NCBI GenBank assembly: GCA_041485445.1
Contig: JBGPJN010000059.1
Location: 1 to 13,512 of the forward strand
Source: SHYG01 sp041485445
Lineage (GTDB): Bacteria; Chloroflexota; Dehalococcoidia; Lucifugimonadales; UBA3495
DNA length: 13,512 nucleotides
Reading direction: 5' to 3'
Made by a program: the position numbers and the translations under genes. Positions 1 to 7,953 of this stretch are shown here, piece by piece. The notes beneath the pieces were generated by a model that made no database searches, was not told where the DNA came from, and saw only the letters and a program-made list of their open reading frames with translations. Each line of letters begins with the position of its first letter. Position 1 is the first letter of the stretch.

Positions 1-1
1 C

Positions 2-1600
<1,599 letters not shown>

Positions 1601-1619
1601 TGAACGGCGGAGGAGTCCT

Positions 1620-1817
1620 ATGAAGTACAAAGTTATCTTGTTACGGTCCGAAGAAGGCGTCAGCGTCTCCTGCCCCGGCTTGCCTGGTTGCTGGTCCCAG
1701 GGAGAGACCGAGGCTGAGGCTCTCGAAAACATCAAGGATGCCATTCAGGAGTACCTGGCAGCAATTGCTGAGTCCATTGGAGATGCGGATGTGCGGGAAG
1801 TGGAAGTGTTAGTGTAG
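1620..1817 (+). CDS. hicB: HicB-family (UPF0150) antitoxin, short form
   Basis: A 65-residue protein starting MKYKVILLRSEEG, with the HicB partial RNase H-like fold signature: a beta hairpin, then the C-P-G-L-P-G-C-W-S-Q-G segment (residues 18-28), then an acidic helix EAEALENIKDAIQEYL. It has no C-terminal DNA-binding extension, so it is the short HicB form. It should neutralise the HicA RNase encoded next to it. The ATG at 1620 is chosen because GGAGGAG lies just upstream; the open frame extends back into carB without support. It begins 19 bases after the carB stop, and hicA starts 2 bases after its own stop, so the two are one operon, perhaps read through from carB. G+C is clearly lower than in carB, suggesting transfer. 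The order hicB-hicA is the reverse of the E. coli locus. Confidence 0.88.
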   Translation: MKYKVILLRSEEGVSVSCPGLPGCWSQGETEAEALENIKDAIQEYLAAIAESIGDADVREVEVLV

Positions 1818-1819
1818 CC

Positions 1820-2032
1820 GTGCCCAGCTTCCCTGGGGTTAATCATCTTCGAGCGGTCAGGGCGCTAGAAAAGGCGGGTTTCTTCATCATCCGACAGAGC
1901 AAGCATATAGTGATGTCGGATGGGGTCCGGTTTCTCACGATTCCCAGAGCTAACCCTATCGATGCCTACACCATGGGTGGAATAATCAGGGATGCAGGCT
2001 TGAGCAACGAACAGTTTCGAGAGTTCCTGTAA
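1820..2032 (+). CDS. hicA: HicA-family mRNA interferase toxin
   Basis: A 70-residue protein with the HicA (YcfA-like) double-stranded-RNA-binding fold. It shows an N-terminal helix (LRAVRALEKAGF), the strand with the conserved active-site histidine in RQSKHIVM (His29), then FLTIPRANPIDAYTMGGIIRDAGLSNEQF, which matches the family's P-x-x-x-x-I-x-x-G-T-x-x-x-I-L-x-x-A-G tail. HicA toxins cleave mRNA to slow translation until HicB binds them. The GTG at 1820 lies 2 bases after the hicB stop with only a weak Shine-Dalgarno (GGAAG), so translation is probably coupled to hicB. Its TAA stop (2030-2032) overlaps the first bases of the duplicated carB tail. Confidence 0.88.
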   Translation: MPSFPGVNHLRAVRALEKAGFFIIRQSKHIVMSDGVRFLTIPRANPIDAYTMGGIIRDAGLSNEQFREFL

Positions 2033-2129
2033 CACGGCGCGGGCCGCGGCGGAGAGCCTGCTCATGGGCCGTGGCGGCTACAGCGAGTTGCCCGCCAAGG
2101 AGTACCGGCGGGGGGAGTAATGAACGGAG
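2031..2129 (+). pseudogene. Orphan second copy of the carB 3' end
   Basis: Starting at the hicA stop codon, this stretch matches the end of carB base for base with a 520-bp offset. Read in the carB frame it gives N-T-A-R-A-A-A-E-S-L-L-M-G-R-G-G-Y, then SELPAKEYRRGE and a TAA at 2118-2120. Compared with the real tail (TGRGGYNVLPTKEYRRGE) there are about five synonymous codon changes and five replacements. It has no start of its own and is not expected to be translated. It is the footprint of a duplication or of an insertion that rebuilt the carB end. Confidence 0.88.
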
Positions 2130-2140
2130 GTCTCACCTCC
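2126..2140. other. Short perfect hairpin at the junction of carB-tail copy and nuclease gene
   Basis: GGAGGT-CTC-ACCTCC is a 6-bp perfect stem with a 3-base loop. It sits where the carB-tail repeat ends and overlaps the stop codon of the minus-strand nuclease gene (2133-2135). It lacks a T-run on either side, so I do not call it an intrinsic terminator, although it is placed between convergent genes. Confidence 0.45.
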
Positions 2141-3710
2141 TCGGCAGACCCGACTCTTTATACCCCGTGTTGCAGTAAGGATGTGTAAGTTGTGCGTTGT
2201 CCTCTGTTCCTGACCCTCCGCCCTCACGCCGGACGCGATGGTCTATTGAGATAGACTTAAAGTGCAGTCGTGCTTCACATATTTTGCATCTCAACTCCTT
2301 ACCCATAGCCTCACGCAAATACGCCGCACTCTTCGTTTCACGCGAGAAGTTCTTTCCGTGCTTTTTATCTTCGAGCGTAATCTCTGCCAAAAACCTTAAC
2401 GCTGGTTGCCCCCGAAGTTCCTCAATGATCGCATCGTCAGATTTTCCATCAACCACGCCAGAAAGGACTCCGTCATACATCATCAAGATTGCCTTGACGC
2501 CGCGTTGCCCAGCGCCGTAATTTCGCCCTACCTGGTTGATGAAGTGTCGATAACGAAGCAAGAATTCCTCGAAACGCTGCCGCGCTCCGGTGAACTTCAC
2601 GAATGCTTTCCGGCGTTCCAATTCATCTACAAAAGCTACCGCTGCCAGGAACGCTGAGGATTGGAATTTGCCTGTAGCGCCGTAGAAGTAGACGACGGGG
2701 TGGAGTCCAAGCGATTCTGGGGCGGTTCCCGCGATCCGCAAGGCAGAACGTCGCACCGCTCTCAGATACTTTAGAGTTTCCGTTCCATCTGAGTCATCGG
2801 GGAGTCCACCTTTGGTCGGCACATGGTTCACGAAGTTAACAAGGTCAAACACCATTTTCACGCTGTCGGCAGAATATCCTCTGCCGGCAACTGGGAGGTC
2901 AAGAGTCTTGATTGGAGTTTCGATGGCTGGTCTAAACAGCACGTCGTAGACTTCGCGGGCGATCTTTTCAATCTCTTGCTGAGTTGACTGCTGGAAGGCA
3001 GACCAGTATTTATGACCTGTACCAGCACGGATCAGAGCTCTAGTCGTTAAGGCATTCGCTTTGTGCCTAGCATTGATCATCTCTAGCTCGGTCGGGTCGA
3101 TTAAGGTCGCCTTCTGATTGATCTTGAAGAACGACTGTTCGGCTTTAGCAGCGTCTCCTCCAACCCACTGGAGGCTCAGAGCAAACGCACCCAAATTTTT
3201 CGCTAGGCGAAGGCGGTCTGGAGTCGCATTCTCCGGGTGTTGAAGAGCAACCTTTAATTCAGCGTAAGATCCCACCCGATCCTTGATCATTTGACGAGTT
3301 TTTTCAGCAACTTTGATCTGCTCCTCCGGAATAAAGTTGGCGAAAAACGGTCTCGAAATCTTCTCGTCCCCATAGTCGTTCAACACCCAAGCCATGAACG
3401 CACTCAGACGATGTGCCCCGTCGATCACAAAGATATTCCCACTTATCGGCGACCGCCATAGAATTATTGAAGGTATCAAATCGCCGTTCAGGAAACTCTG
3501 GATCAAGTCCGCGATTTTATCTGGCTCCCAGTTCGCAGTCTCTCTTTGGAAGTCTGGCTTTCTAAGAACCTGAAACCACAAGCTGCCTTCCTCCAGAGCC
3601 ATGACGGACAGTGTGTTGGCAACCTGAGACGGGGTCTGGGAGGCATCAGCTTGAACCTCAAAGTCCTCGCGCCTTATAAGTGCATCAAGATTAGTAAAGT
3701 GGGCGGGCAT
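2133..3710 (-). CDS. DUF262 (DGQQR-type) + HNH nuclease, GmrSD/SspE-like
   Basis: A 525-residue protein. Residues 52-85 (PDFQRETANWEPDKIADL then GDLIPSIILW) and VIDGAHRLSAF at 95-105 match the DUF262 domain, where DGQQR/DGQHR marks the nucleotide-handling site; here it reads DGAHR. The C terminus is a canonical HNH nuclease: C475-x2-C478, Asp490-His491, Asn505, His510 and Cys513-Asn514. DUF262 plus an HNH-type domain is the layout of GmrSD and SspE, which restrict modified DNA or defend against phage, so a defence role is the best inference. The target is unknown. The ATG at 3710 is chosen over the one at 3746 because AGGAGGT lies 6 bases upstream. Base composition (about 48% G+C by eye) is far below the neighbours, pointing to horizontal acquisition. 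No methylase or other partner gene is adjacent. Confidence 0.82.
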   Translation of the reverse strand: MPAHFTNLDALIRREDFEVQADASQTPSQVANTLSVMALEEGSLWFQVLRKPDFQRETANWEPDKIADLIQSFLNGDLIPSIILWRSPISGNIFVIDGAHRLSAFMAWVLNDYGDEKISRPFFANFIPEEQIKVAEKTRQMIKDRVGSYAELKVALQHPENATPDRLRLAKNLGAFALSLQWVGGDAAKAEQSFFKINQKATLIDPTELEMINARHKANALTTRALIRAGTGHKYWSAFQQSTQQEIEKIAREVYDVLFRPAIETPIKTLDLPVAGRGYSADSVKMVFDLVNFVNHVPTKGGLPDDSDGTETLKYLRAVRRSALRIAGTAPESLGLHPVVYFYGATGKFQSSAFLAAVAFVDELERRKAFVKFTGARQRFEEFLLRYRHFINQVGRNYGAGQRGVKAILMMYDGVLSGVVDGKSDDAIIEELRGQPALRFLAEITLEDKKHGKNFSRETKSAAYLREAMGKELRCKICEARLHFKSISIDHRVRREGGGSGTEDNAQLTHPYCNTGYKESGLPRR

Positions 3711-3716
3711 CCGTTG

Positions 3717-3752
3717 ACCTCCTACGACGATCGGGTGAAGGCCCATCGTAGG
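3717..3752 (-). promoter_or_regulatory. Stem-loop overlapping the ribosome binding site of the nuclease gene
   Basis: On the minus strand CCTACGA (3752-3746) pairs perfectly with TCGTAGG (3727-3721) across an 18-base loop. The last three bases of the right arm are the first AGG of the AGGAGGT Shine-Dalgarno (3723-3717), 6 bases ahead of the ATG at 3710. If this region is transcribed, the fold could partly hide the ribosome site. The pairing is seen directly; regulation is inferred. Confidence 0.4.
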
Positions 3753-3787
3753 CCACCACCCAGCTATGAGTCATGTGTGTTATTACC

Positions 3788-3810
3788 CATATTGGCCTAT
3801 TACCAATATG
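3788..3810. promoter_or_regulatory. Perfect inverted repeat upstream of the nuclease gene (operator candidate)
   Basis: CATATTGG-N7-CCAATATG is a perfect 8-bp inverted repeat in the AT-rich gap between the nuclease start (3710) and the end of the dehydrogenase gene (3832). It lies about 80-100 bases ahead of the nuclease start, where a promoter would be expected. I could not find a convincing -35/-10 pair. It could be a repressor operator. Confidence 0.4.
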
Positions 3811-3831
3811 TCAGCACCAACAAGTCACCCC

Positions 3832-4788
3832 CTACCACTCCAGCTCCGTGCCCAGGCCCGCCGCTTTGGCCCGGTCGTAGGCCAGCTTGGCGGCGGCCAC
3901 GTCGGCTACGCCGGTGCCCATCAGCTTGGCGTAGATGATCTGGCGGGGGTTGTCCCGGCCCTTGACGTTGCCGCCAACGATTTGCCTTAGCTCCACCAGC
4001 TGGCTCCACTGGATCAACCCCCGGTCCGCGGCGCTGGCCAGGTCCCCCGCCTCTAAGGGCGCCTGCTCGGCGGAGTCCACCACCAGCTTGTCCGCCCGTG
4101 TCAGCGTGGCGTCGTCCACCTCCCGGGCGCGCCAGGTGGTAGGACCGGCGGCGATCACGGTGCTGCCGGGGGCCAGCCAGTCGCCCTGCACTACAGGCTC
4201 CGCCATCGTCGCGGCAATGCAGATGACTACGTCGCTGCCGGTCACCGCCTCTTGCGCGCTGCCCGCGGCCACCACCTCCAAGCCCATAGAGTCGGTCATG
4301 GTCTCCGCGAACTGCTGGCGGCGCTGGGCGTTGCGGCTGTAGGCCCGGACTTGGCCCAGGTTGCGCACGTGGCGCACCGCCTCCAGCTGGGTGGGCGCCT
4401 GGTAGCCCGTGCCTAAAATTGCCACGGTGACCGCGTCGCCCCTGGCCAGGTGCTTCACCGCCAGTGCCGTGGTGGCGCCGGTGCGCAGCTGGCCCAGGCG
4501 GTTGGCCTGGGTGTAGCACAGCAGGCGGCCGGTGCCGGCGTCGTACAGGCTCACCTGGAAGGAGTAGACGCCCTTGACCACCGTGTACGTCTTGACGCCC
4601 ATTACACCGTCGTAGAACAGACCGCCGCCCATCACCGCCAGCATCCCCCCTTTGGCGATGATCTTGCGCCGGGGCAGGTTGTAGGCCTGGCCCTGGCCAA
4701 ATCTGGCCTGCATGGTCTCGATGGCGCCCAGCATCTGCTCCATGTTCACTACCTGGCGGACCTCTTCGTCCCTCAAGAACAGGGCCAT
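3832..4788 (-). CDS. Ornithine cyclodeaminase / mu-crystallin family NAD(P)-dependent enzyme
   Basis: 318 residues, usual for the family. Landmarks are LPRRKI (38-43), MGVKTYTV with the conserved substrate-side lysine (K66), LRTGATTALAVKHLA (101-115), the dinucleotide-binding VAILGTGYQAPTQLEAV with GTGYQA at 126-131, and the C-terminal VVDSAEQAPLEAGDL region. Members include ornithine cyclodeaminase, alanine dehydrogenase, ketimine reductase and opine-type enzymes; sequence alone does not settle the substrate here. The enzyme should be cytosolic. The ATG at 4788 is preceded by GGAGG with about 10 bases spacing. It follows the MFS gene on the same strand, with a terminator-like hairpin in its leader, so its expression may be uncoupled from, or attenuated relative to, the transporter. 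Confidence 0.87.
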   Translation of the reverse strand: MALFLRDEEVRQVVNMEQMLGAIETMQARFGQGQAYNLPRRKIIAKGGMLAVMGGGLFYDGVMGVKTYTVVKGVYSFQVSLYDAGTGRLLCYTQANRLGQLRTGATTALAVKHLARGDAVTVAILGTGYQAPTQLEAVRHVRNLGQVRAYSRNAQRRQQFAETMTDSMGLEVVAAGSAQEAVTGSDVVICIAATMAEPVVQGDWLAPGSTVIAAGPTTWRAREVDDATLTRADKLVVDSAEQAPLEAGDLASAADRGLIQWSQLVELRQIVGGNVKGRDNPRQIIYAKLMGTGVADVAAAKLAYDRAKAAGLGTELEW

Positions 4789-4821
4789 GACTGACTATCC
4801 TCCAAGAAGTCGGTTTGGGAC

Positions 4822-4850
4822 AAAAAAGCGGGGTGGCCGTAACCACCCCG
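4822..4850 (-). terminator. Intrinsic terminator after the MFS gene, in the leader of the dehydrogenase gene
   Basis: On the minus strand CGGGGTGG (4850-4843) pairs with CCACCCCG (4836-4829) around a 6-base loop, one base from a run of six Ts (plus-strand A-run 4822-4827). The stem is perfect (8 bp, GC-rich). It sits 29 bases past the MFS stop and 33 bases before the dehydrogenase start codon. Confidence 0.8.
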
Positions 4851-4873
4851 ATACGAGCCGTAATGAGGTGGTT
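4841..4873 (-). promoter_or_regulatory. Possible anti-terminator stem competing with the terminator
   Basis: AACCACCTC on the minus strand (4873-4865) can pair with GGGGTGGTT (4849-4841), nine pairs with one G-U, across a 15-base loop. The second arm is also the 5' arm of the terminator, so the two folds exclude each other, as in attenuators. It could be chance in GC-rich DNA, and no peptide leader or known riboswitch core was recognised. Confidence 0.35.
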
Positions 4874-4878
4874 GGGCC

Positions 4879-6420
4879 CTATCCGTCGCCGTCGCCCGCC
4901 CCGCTGGGCGCCGGGGCCAACCGCGCCGCCGCCGTGGCGGGTTTTTTCTCCGACGCCTTGCGGAAGATGGACACCACACTGCCCAGAATGATAATCCCCA
5001 CCACCGTCATGGCCGCGTTCTGGAACCCCTGGCGGTAGTAAGGCTGGGCCTCCGTCGCAGTCATCAGGGCGATGGTGGCGGGCAGGGTCAGGCCCATCAC
5101 TGTGGCGCCGATGGTGCTGCCGATGGTGTGGCCCATCTGGGTGCTGGTCTCCAGCATCCCTGCGGCAAAGCTGCGGCTCTCCGGCAGGGAGCTCATGATC
5201 TGGGCGTTGTTGGGCGCGTTGAACACTGAGGTGCCGATGGACGCCGGGAAGAGGAGCATGGGCAAGGCCCAGATGGGCACCGCCGCGGCGAACAGGGCCA
5301 ACAAGCCAATGCCAACGGCAATCAACACCAAGGCGGCGGGCTGCAGCCAGCGGGCATCGTATTTATCGTACATCATGCCCGCCCAGGAGGGCAGGACCAG
5401 GCCCGCCAGCTGGTGGGGCAGCAGGACCATGGTGACCACCGTAGGGTTCTTGCCCAGGCCATCCTCCACCACAATGGGCACCAAGGTCATGACCGCCAGC
5501 ATGGACAGGTGGTAGGTCATACTGCTGAACAGAGCCATGGAGAAGTACTTGTTCTTGAAGTACCGGAACTGCATGAAGGGGTTGTTGCTGCGCAGCTGGG
5601 TAACCAGGAACAGGCCAAAGAGAGAAGCAGCCAGCAGGTGCATAGGCAGGTGGTAGCTCTTGGCTGCTGGACTGGTGAAGGATTCCGCGCCCTCATGCAG
5701 GTGGGACACCGAGAGGATCAACACGCCCAGGGTGGCGACCATCAGCACCGCCCCGGTGTAGTCTATGGAGATGCTCTTGGCCTTCTCTCCCATCTCCTGG
5801 AACTTGTACTTCAGCAGCGGGTAGCTGTTCTTGATGGCCAGCAGGCCGATGGGGAAGGTGGTGAGGAACACCAGGCGCCAGCTCAGCCACTCGAGGAACA
5901 ACCCGAATATAATCAGGCCCACCACCGCGCCTACCTTGGCGGCGGTGACCGGCACCGAGAAGGCGCGGCCGCGCTCCTTGGCGCCAAATACCATGGTGAG
6001 GATGGCGTTGGAGTTAGCGGTAATCAATGCGCCGCCGAACCCCGCCACGCCGCTCCACAGGATCAGCTGTCCCAGACTGAAGGACACCGAGGCCAGCAGG
6101 CCGGCAATGCACATGATGATGGAGCCGGCGAAGTACACTCGGACGTGGCCGTACTTCTCGCCCAGCCGGGCCGCCAGGAACACGGTGCTGCCCAACGCCA
6201 ACAGCCGGACAATGACCATCCACGCGGCTTGAGACACCGTGGCGTCGAACTCGCGGGCTACCGAGGGAATGGTGAGGGCCACCGGCATGCTCATGAGCTG
6301 CACCAGCATGCGGGTGGTGGCGACCCCCAACAGGGTGTCCCGCCGCTCTCTGGTGGTCCCCAGTTCCTTGAAGGCGCCGATAAGATTCAACTGCCGTATG
6401 AGGCCGCCGGCTGCGCTCAA
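4879..6420 (-). CDS. Major facilitator superfamily transporter (DHA2-like)
   Basis: A 513-residue inner-membrane protein with about 14 hydrophobic segments. It has an N-terminal cytosolic stretch, then ALTIPSVAREFDATVSQAAWMVI typical of the DHA2 drug:proton antiporter group, and a motif A-like loop, LAARLGEKYGHVRVYF (82-97). It ends in a charged, Ala/Pro/Gly-rich cytosolic tail. It probably exports or exchanges a small molecule using the proton gradient; the substrate cannot be read from sequence. The start is a TTG at 6420, chosen because GGGAGG stands just upstream; the next ATG is about 43 codons in and would remove the first membrane segment. It sits between two intrinsic terminators, so it may be transcribed on its own, from a promoter I could not identify. 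Confidence 0.88.
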   Translation of the reverse strand: MSAAGGLIRQLNLIGAFKELGTTRERRDTLLGVATTRMLVQLMSMPVALTIPSVAREFDATVSQAAWMVIVRLLALGSTVFLAARLGEKYGHVRVYFAGSIIMCIAGLLASVSFSLGQLILWSGVAGFGGALITANSNAILTMVFGAKERGRAFSVPVTAAKVGAVVGLIIFGLFLEWLSWRLVFLTTFPIGLLAIKNSYPLLKYKFQEMGEKAKSISIDYTGAVLMVATLGVLILSVSHLHEGAESFTSPAAKSYHLPMHLLAASLFGLFLVTQLRSNNPFMQFRYFKNKYFSMALFSSMTYHLSMLAVMTLVPIVVEDGLGKNPTVVTMVLLPHQLAGLVLPSWAGMMYDKYDARWLQPAALVLIAVGIGLLALFAAAVPIWALPMLLFPASIGTSVFNAPNNAQIMSSLPESRSFAAGMLETSTQMGHTIGSTIGATVMGLTLPATIALMTATEAQPYYRQGFQNAAMTVVGIIILGSVVSIFRKASEKKPATAAARLAPAPSGAGDGDG

Positions 6421-6468
6421 TAGGTCCTCCCTTACTTGCCCTGGGTCACTTGACCGGCGCGTCGCCAG

Positions 6469-6502
6469 TAAAACAAAATCCGGAGGCGCAACGCGCCGCC
6501 GG
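6469..6502 (-). terminator. Intrinsic terminator after the ferredoxin gene
   Basis: Minus strand: CCGGCGGCGC (6502-6493), loop GTT, GCGCCTCCGG (6489-6480), nine of ten pairs, followed by ATTTTGTTTT. It lies about 75 bases beyond the ferredoxin stop and 49 bases before the MFS start codon. Confidence 0.78.
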
Positions 6503-6576
6503 GTAGTCCTGGCACGCCTTTGGACTGGTGGTCCGGGTACAGTCGATATCTGACGTGGAAGCGCTCCTAGGCTACG

Positions 6577-6822
6577 CTATTTCTTGGCATAGTACGCTCG
6601 ATTCTTCTGAACGTACTGTCGCCACTGGGACGGCACCCGAAACTCGTCGAAGATGGCCCGTACTGGACAGACCCCTTCGCAATAGGCGCAGTCAATGCAC
6701 TCGCTGGGGTTAATGTAAAACATCGGCGCGCTGTCGTCGGAATGGATACAGTCTACCGGGCACACCTCAACACACGTGCCGTCCTTCACGCCAATGCACG
6801 GCTCAGTTATGACAAAGGGCAC
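6577..6822 (-). CDS. fdxA: Seven-iron ferredoxin ([3Fe-4S] + [4Fe-4S])
   Basis: An 81-residue electron carrier. The cysteines fall at 9, 17, 21, 25, 42, 45, 48 and 52. The long C9-x7-C17 spacing matches the seven-iron Azotobacter FdI/FdxA type: C9, C17 and C52 would hold the 3Fe cluster, C21, C42, C45 and C48 the 4Fe cluster, and C25 would be spare. It starts with GTG (6822) behind AGGAG at 6 bases spacing, and the N terminus PFVITEPCIGVKDGTCVEVC is typical. It diverges from a LysR-type gene and has its own terminator, so it is probably a single-gene unit, possibly controlled by that regulator. The redox partner is unknown. The symbol fdxA is a family-level label. Confidence 0.92.
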   Translation of the reverse strand: MPFVITEPCIGVKDGTCVEVCPVDCIHSDDSAPMFYINPSECIDCAYCEGVCPVRAIFDEFRVPSQWRQYVQKNRAYYAKK

Positions 6823-6880
6823 AACGTGCTCCTGTTGGATACTGGAACCGGAACCGCCCTAACACACCATTTGGTTTTGG

Positions 6881-6895
6881 GAGGTAATATACCTC
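6881..6895. promoter_or_regulatory. Perfect palindrome between ferredoxin and LysR genes
   Basis: GAGGTA-ATA-TACCTC has 6-bp perfect arms around a 3-base centre. It lies about 60 bases before the ferredoxin start, downstream of the proposed ferredoxin promoter, a position suited to a repressor operator or the distal site of a LysR regulator. Confidence 0.45.
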
Positions 6896-6907
6896 AACTA
6901 TACGCTA

Positions 6908-6936
6908 ATTCTCATTGTGGCGACATATTTTGTCAA
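6908..6936 (-). promoter_or_regulatory. Candidate promoter for the ferredoxin gene
   Basis: Minus strand: TTGACA (6936-6931), 17-base spacer, GAGAAT (6913-6908). The -35 is a perfect consensus; the -10 is 4 of 6. It would give a leader of roughly 80 bases containing the GAGGTA palindrome. Confidence 0.5.
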
Positions 6937-6961
6937 GGGATACTATGTGATATATTGTATC
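6930..6961 (+). promoter_or_regulatory. Candidate LysR promoter with overlapping inverted repeat
   Basis: TTGTCA (6930-6935) is followed by TATATT (6951-6956, 15-base spacer) or TATTGT (6953-6958, 17-base spacer). Over it lies GATAC-N13-GTATC (6939-6943 and 6957-6961), an inverted repeat of the kind LysR proteins use for autoregulation. The -35 overlaps the divergent ferredoxin -35 almost exactly. The promoter call is weak; the inverted repeat is seen directly. Confidence 0.4.
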
Positions 6962-6993
6962 TTACGACCAGATGCTCCTTGAGGTAGCTAGAT

Positions 6994-7953
6994 ATGGAAC
7001 TTCGTGAACTCGTCAGCTTCTACCACGTGGCCCGCCTGCGCAGTGTGTCCAAGGCGGCCCGCCGGCTGGAGTTGGGCCAACCCACCGTTACCACACATCT
7101 TCGTAAGCTGGAGGAGGAGTTCGCCATCACCCTCTTCGACCGGATCAAGCGCCCGATCCAGCTCACCTCCGACGGCGCAGCCTTCCTGGAGCTGGTGACC
7201 CCCATCGTGCAGGCGGTGGACGTGCTGAAGACCCAGATGGACTACTCGGAAGGCCGCGGCGCCTTCGTGGTGGGGGCCTATCCCGACCTGGTGATGCACC
7301 ACCTGCCCAGGGCCATCCAGCCCTTCCGCAGCCGCTATCCGGACGTGCGCATCCGCCTGATGGCCCGGTCCTACGTGCCTCTGATCCAACTGGTCAAGGC
7401 CGGCGAGGTGGACTTGGCGGTTTGTTCACCGCCGCCCTCGGATGACCCATCCCTGGACTTCAAGGGGCTGTTCCAATCCAACGTGGTGCTCATCACTCCC
7501 CCGGACCACGTGCTGCTCCAGACTCACCCGGTCCAGCTCCACGACATCGCCCAGTACCCGCTCATTCTCTCCGGGCCGGAGAGCCTGACCCGGCACAAGG
7601 TGGAGCAGGCGCTCAAGGGCCACGGCCTGACCTGGGAGGTGGTCCTGGCGGTGGACAGCACAGAGTCCATCAAGCGGTACGTGGAGATTGGCATGGGCGT
7701 GGCCATCACCAGCGACTTCACCCTGCACCCGGAGGACCACTTCAAGCTGGGCGTGGTCCGGCTGGACCACATATTCCCCAGCTCCTTTATTGGCGTGTGC
7801 ACCCTGAAAGGCAAGTTCTTGGGGCGGTCGGTGCGGAACTTCATGGACACCCTGAACGACGAATTGCAGGGGTTTCACGCCGAGGTGTGGGACTGGTCCA
7901 ACGGTCAGGACAATCTGGCCGCGCTGGCGGGGGTAGCTCCGCAAACTCCCTAG
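6994..7953 (+). CDS. LysR-type transcriptional regulator
   Basis: 319 residues. The N-terminal winged helix-turn-helix (1-60) is clear: MELRELVSFYHVARLRSVSK then AARRLELGQPTVTTHLRKLE, ending in LFDR. A linker helix follows, then a two-lobed periplasmic-binding-protein-like effector domain (about 88-295) with FVVGAYPDLVMHHLPRAI and VDSTESIKRYVEIGMGVAI. The last feature, GMGVA after a helix contacting the ligand cleft, is typical of CysB/CbbR-like members. The effector is unknown. The ATG at 6994 has GAGGT 8 bases upstream. It diverges from the ferredoxin gene across AT-rich DNA with palindromes, so control of the ferredoxin gene and of itself is the simplest inference. Its TAG stop overlaps the DUF951 stop on the other strand within CTAG at 7950-7953. 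Confidence 0.93.
   Translation: MELRELVSFYHVARLRSVSKAARRLELGQPTVTTHLRKLEEEFAITLFDRIKRPIQLTSDGAAFLELVTPIVQAVDVLKTQMDYSEGRGAFVVGAYPDLVMHHLPRAIQPFRSRYPDVRIRLMARSYVPLIQLVKAGEVDLAVCSPPPSDDPSLDFKGLFQSNVVLITPPDHVLLQTHPVQLHDIAQYPLILSGPESLTRHKVEQALKGHGLTWEVVLAVDSTESIKRYVEIGMGVAITSDFTLHPEDHFKLGVVRLDHIFPSSFIGVCTLKGKFLGRSVRNFMDTLNDELQGFHAEVWDWSNGQDNLAALAGVAPQTP

Noticed and set aside
2126..2140. Bidirectional intrinsic terminator between carB tail copy and nuclease gene
   Set aside because: The stem is only 6 bp and neither side has a T-run.
3711..3831. A third copy of the carB tail on the far side of the nuclease gene, which would define a larger cassette
   Set aside because: I looked for the GGCGGCTAC and AAGGAGTACCGGCG stretches there on both strands and found none.
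3800..4846. Second minus-strand open frame over the dehydrogenase gene
   Set aside because: It is a +1 shadow of the ornithine cyclodeaminase family gene, low complexity and with no motif.
4789..4878. Known riboswitch or T-box in the dehydrogenase leader
   Set aside because: No T-box sequence or other riboswitch core was recognised; only the hairpin arms are seen.
5413..6423. 336-codon plus-strand open frame opposite the MFS gene
   Set aside because: It is a Gln/His/Gly-rich translation antisense to a clear membrane protein, with no ribosome site or family match.
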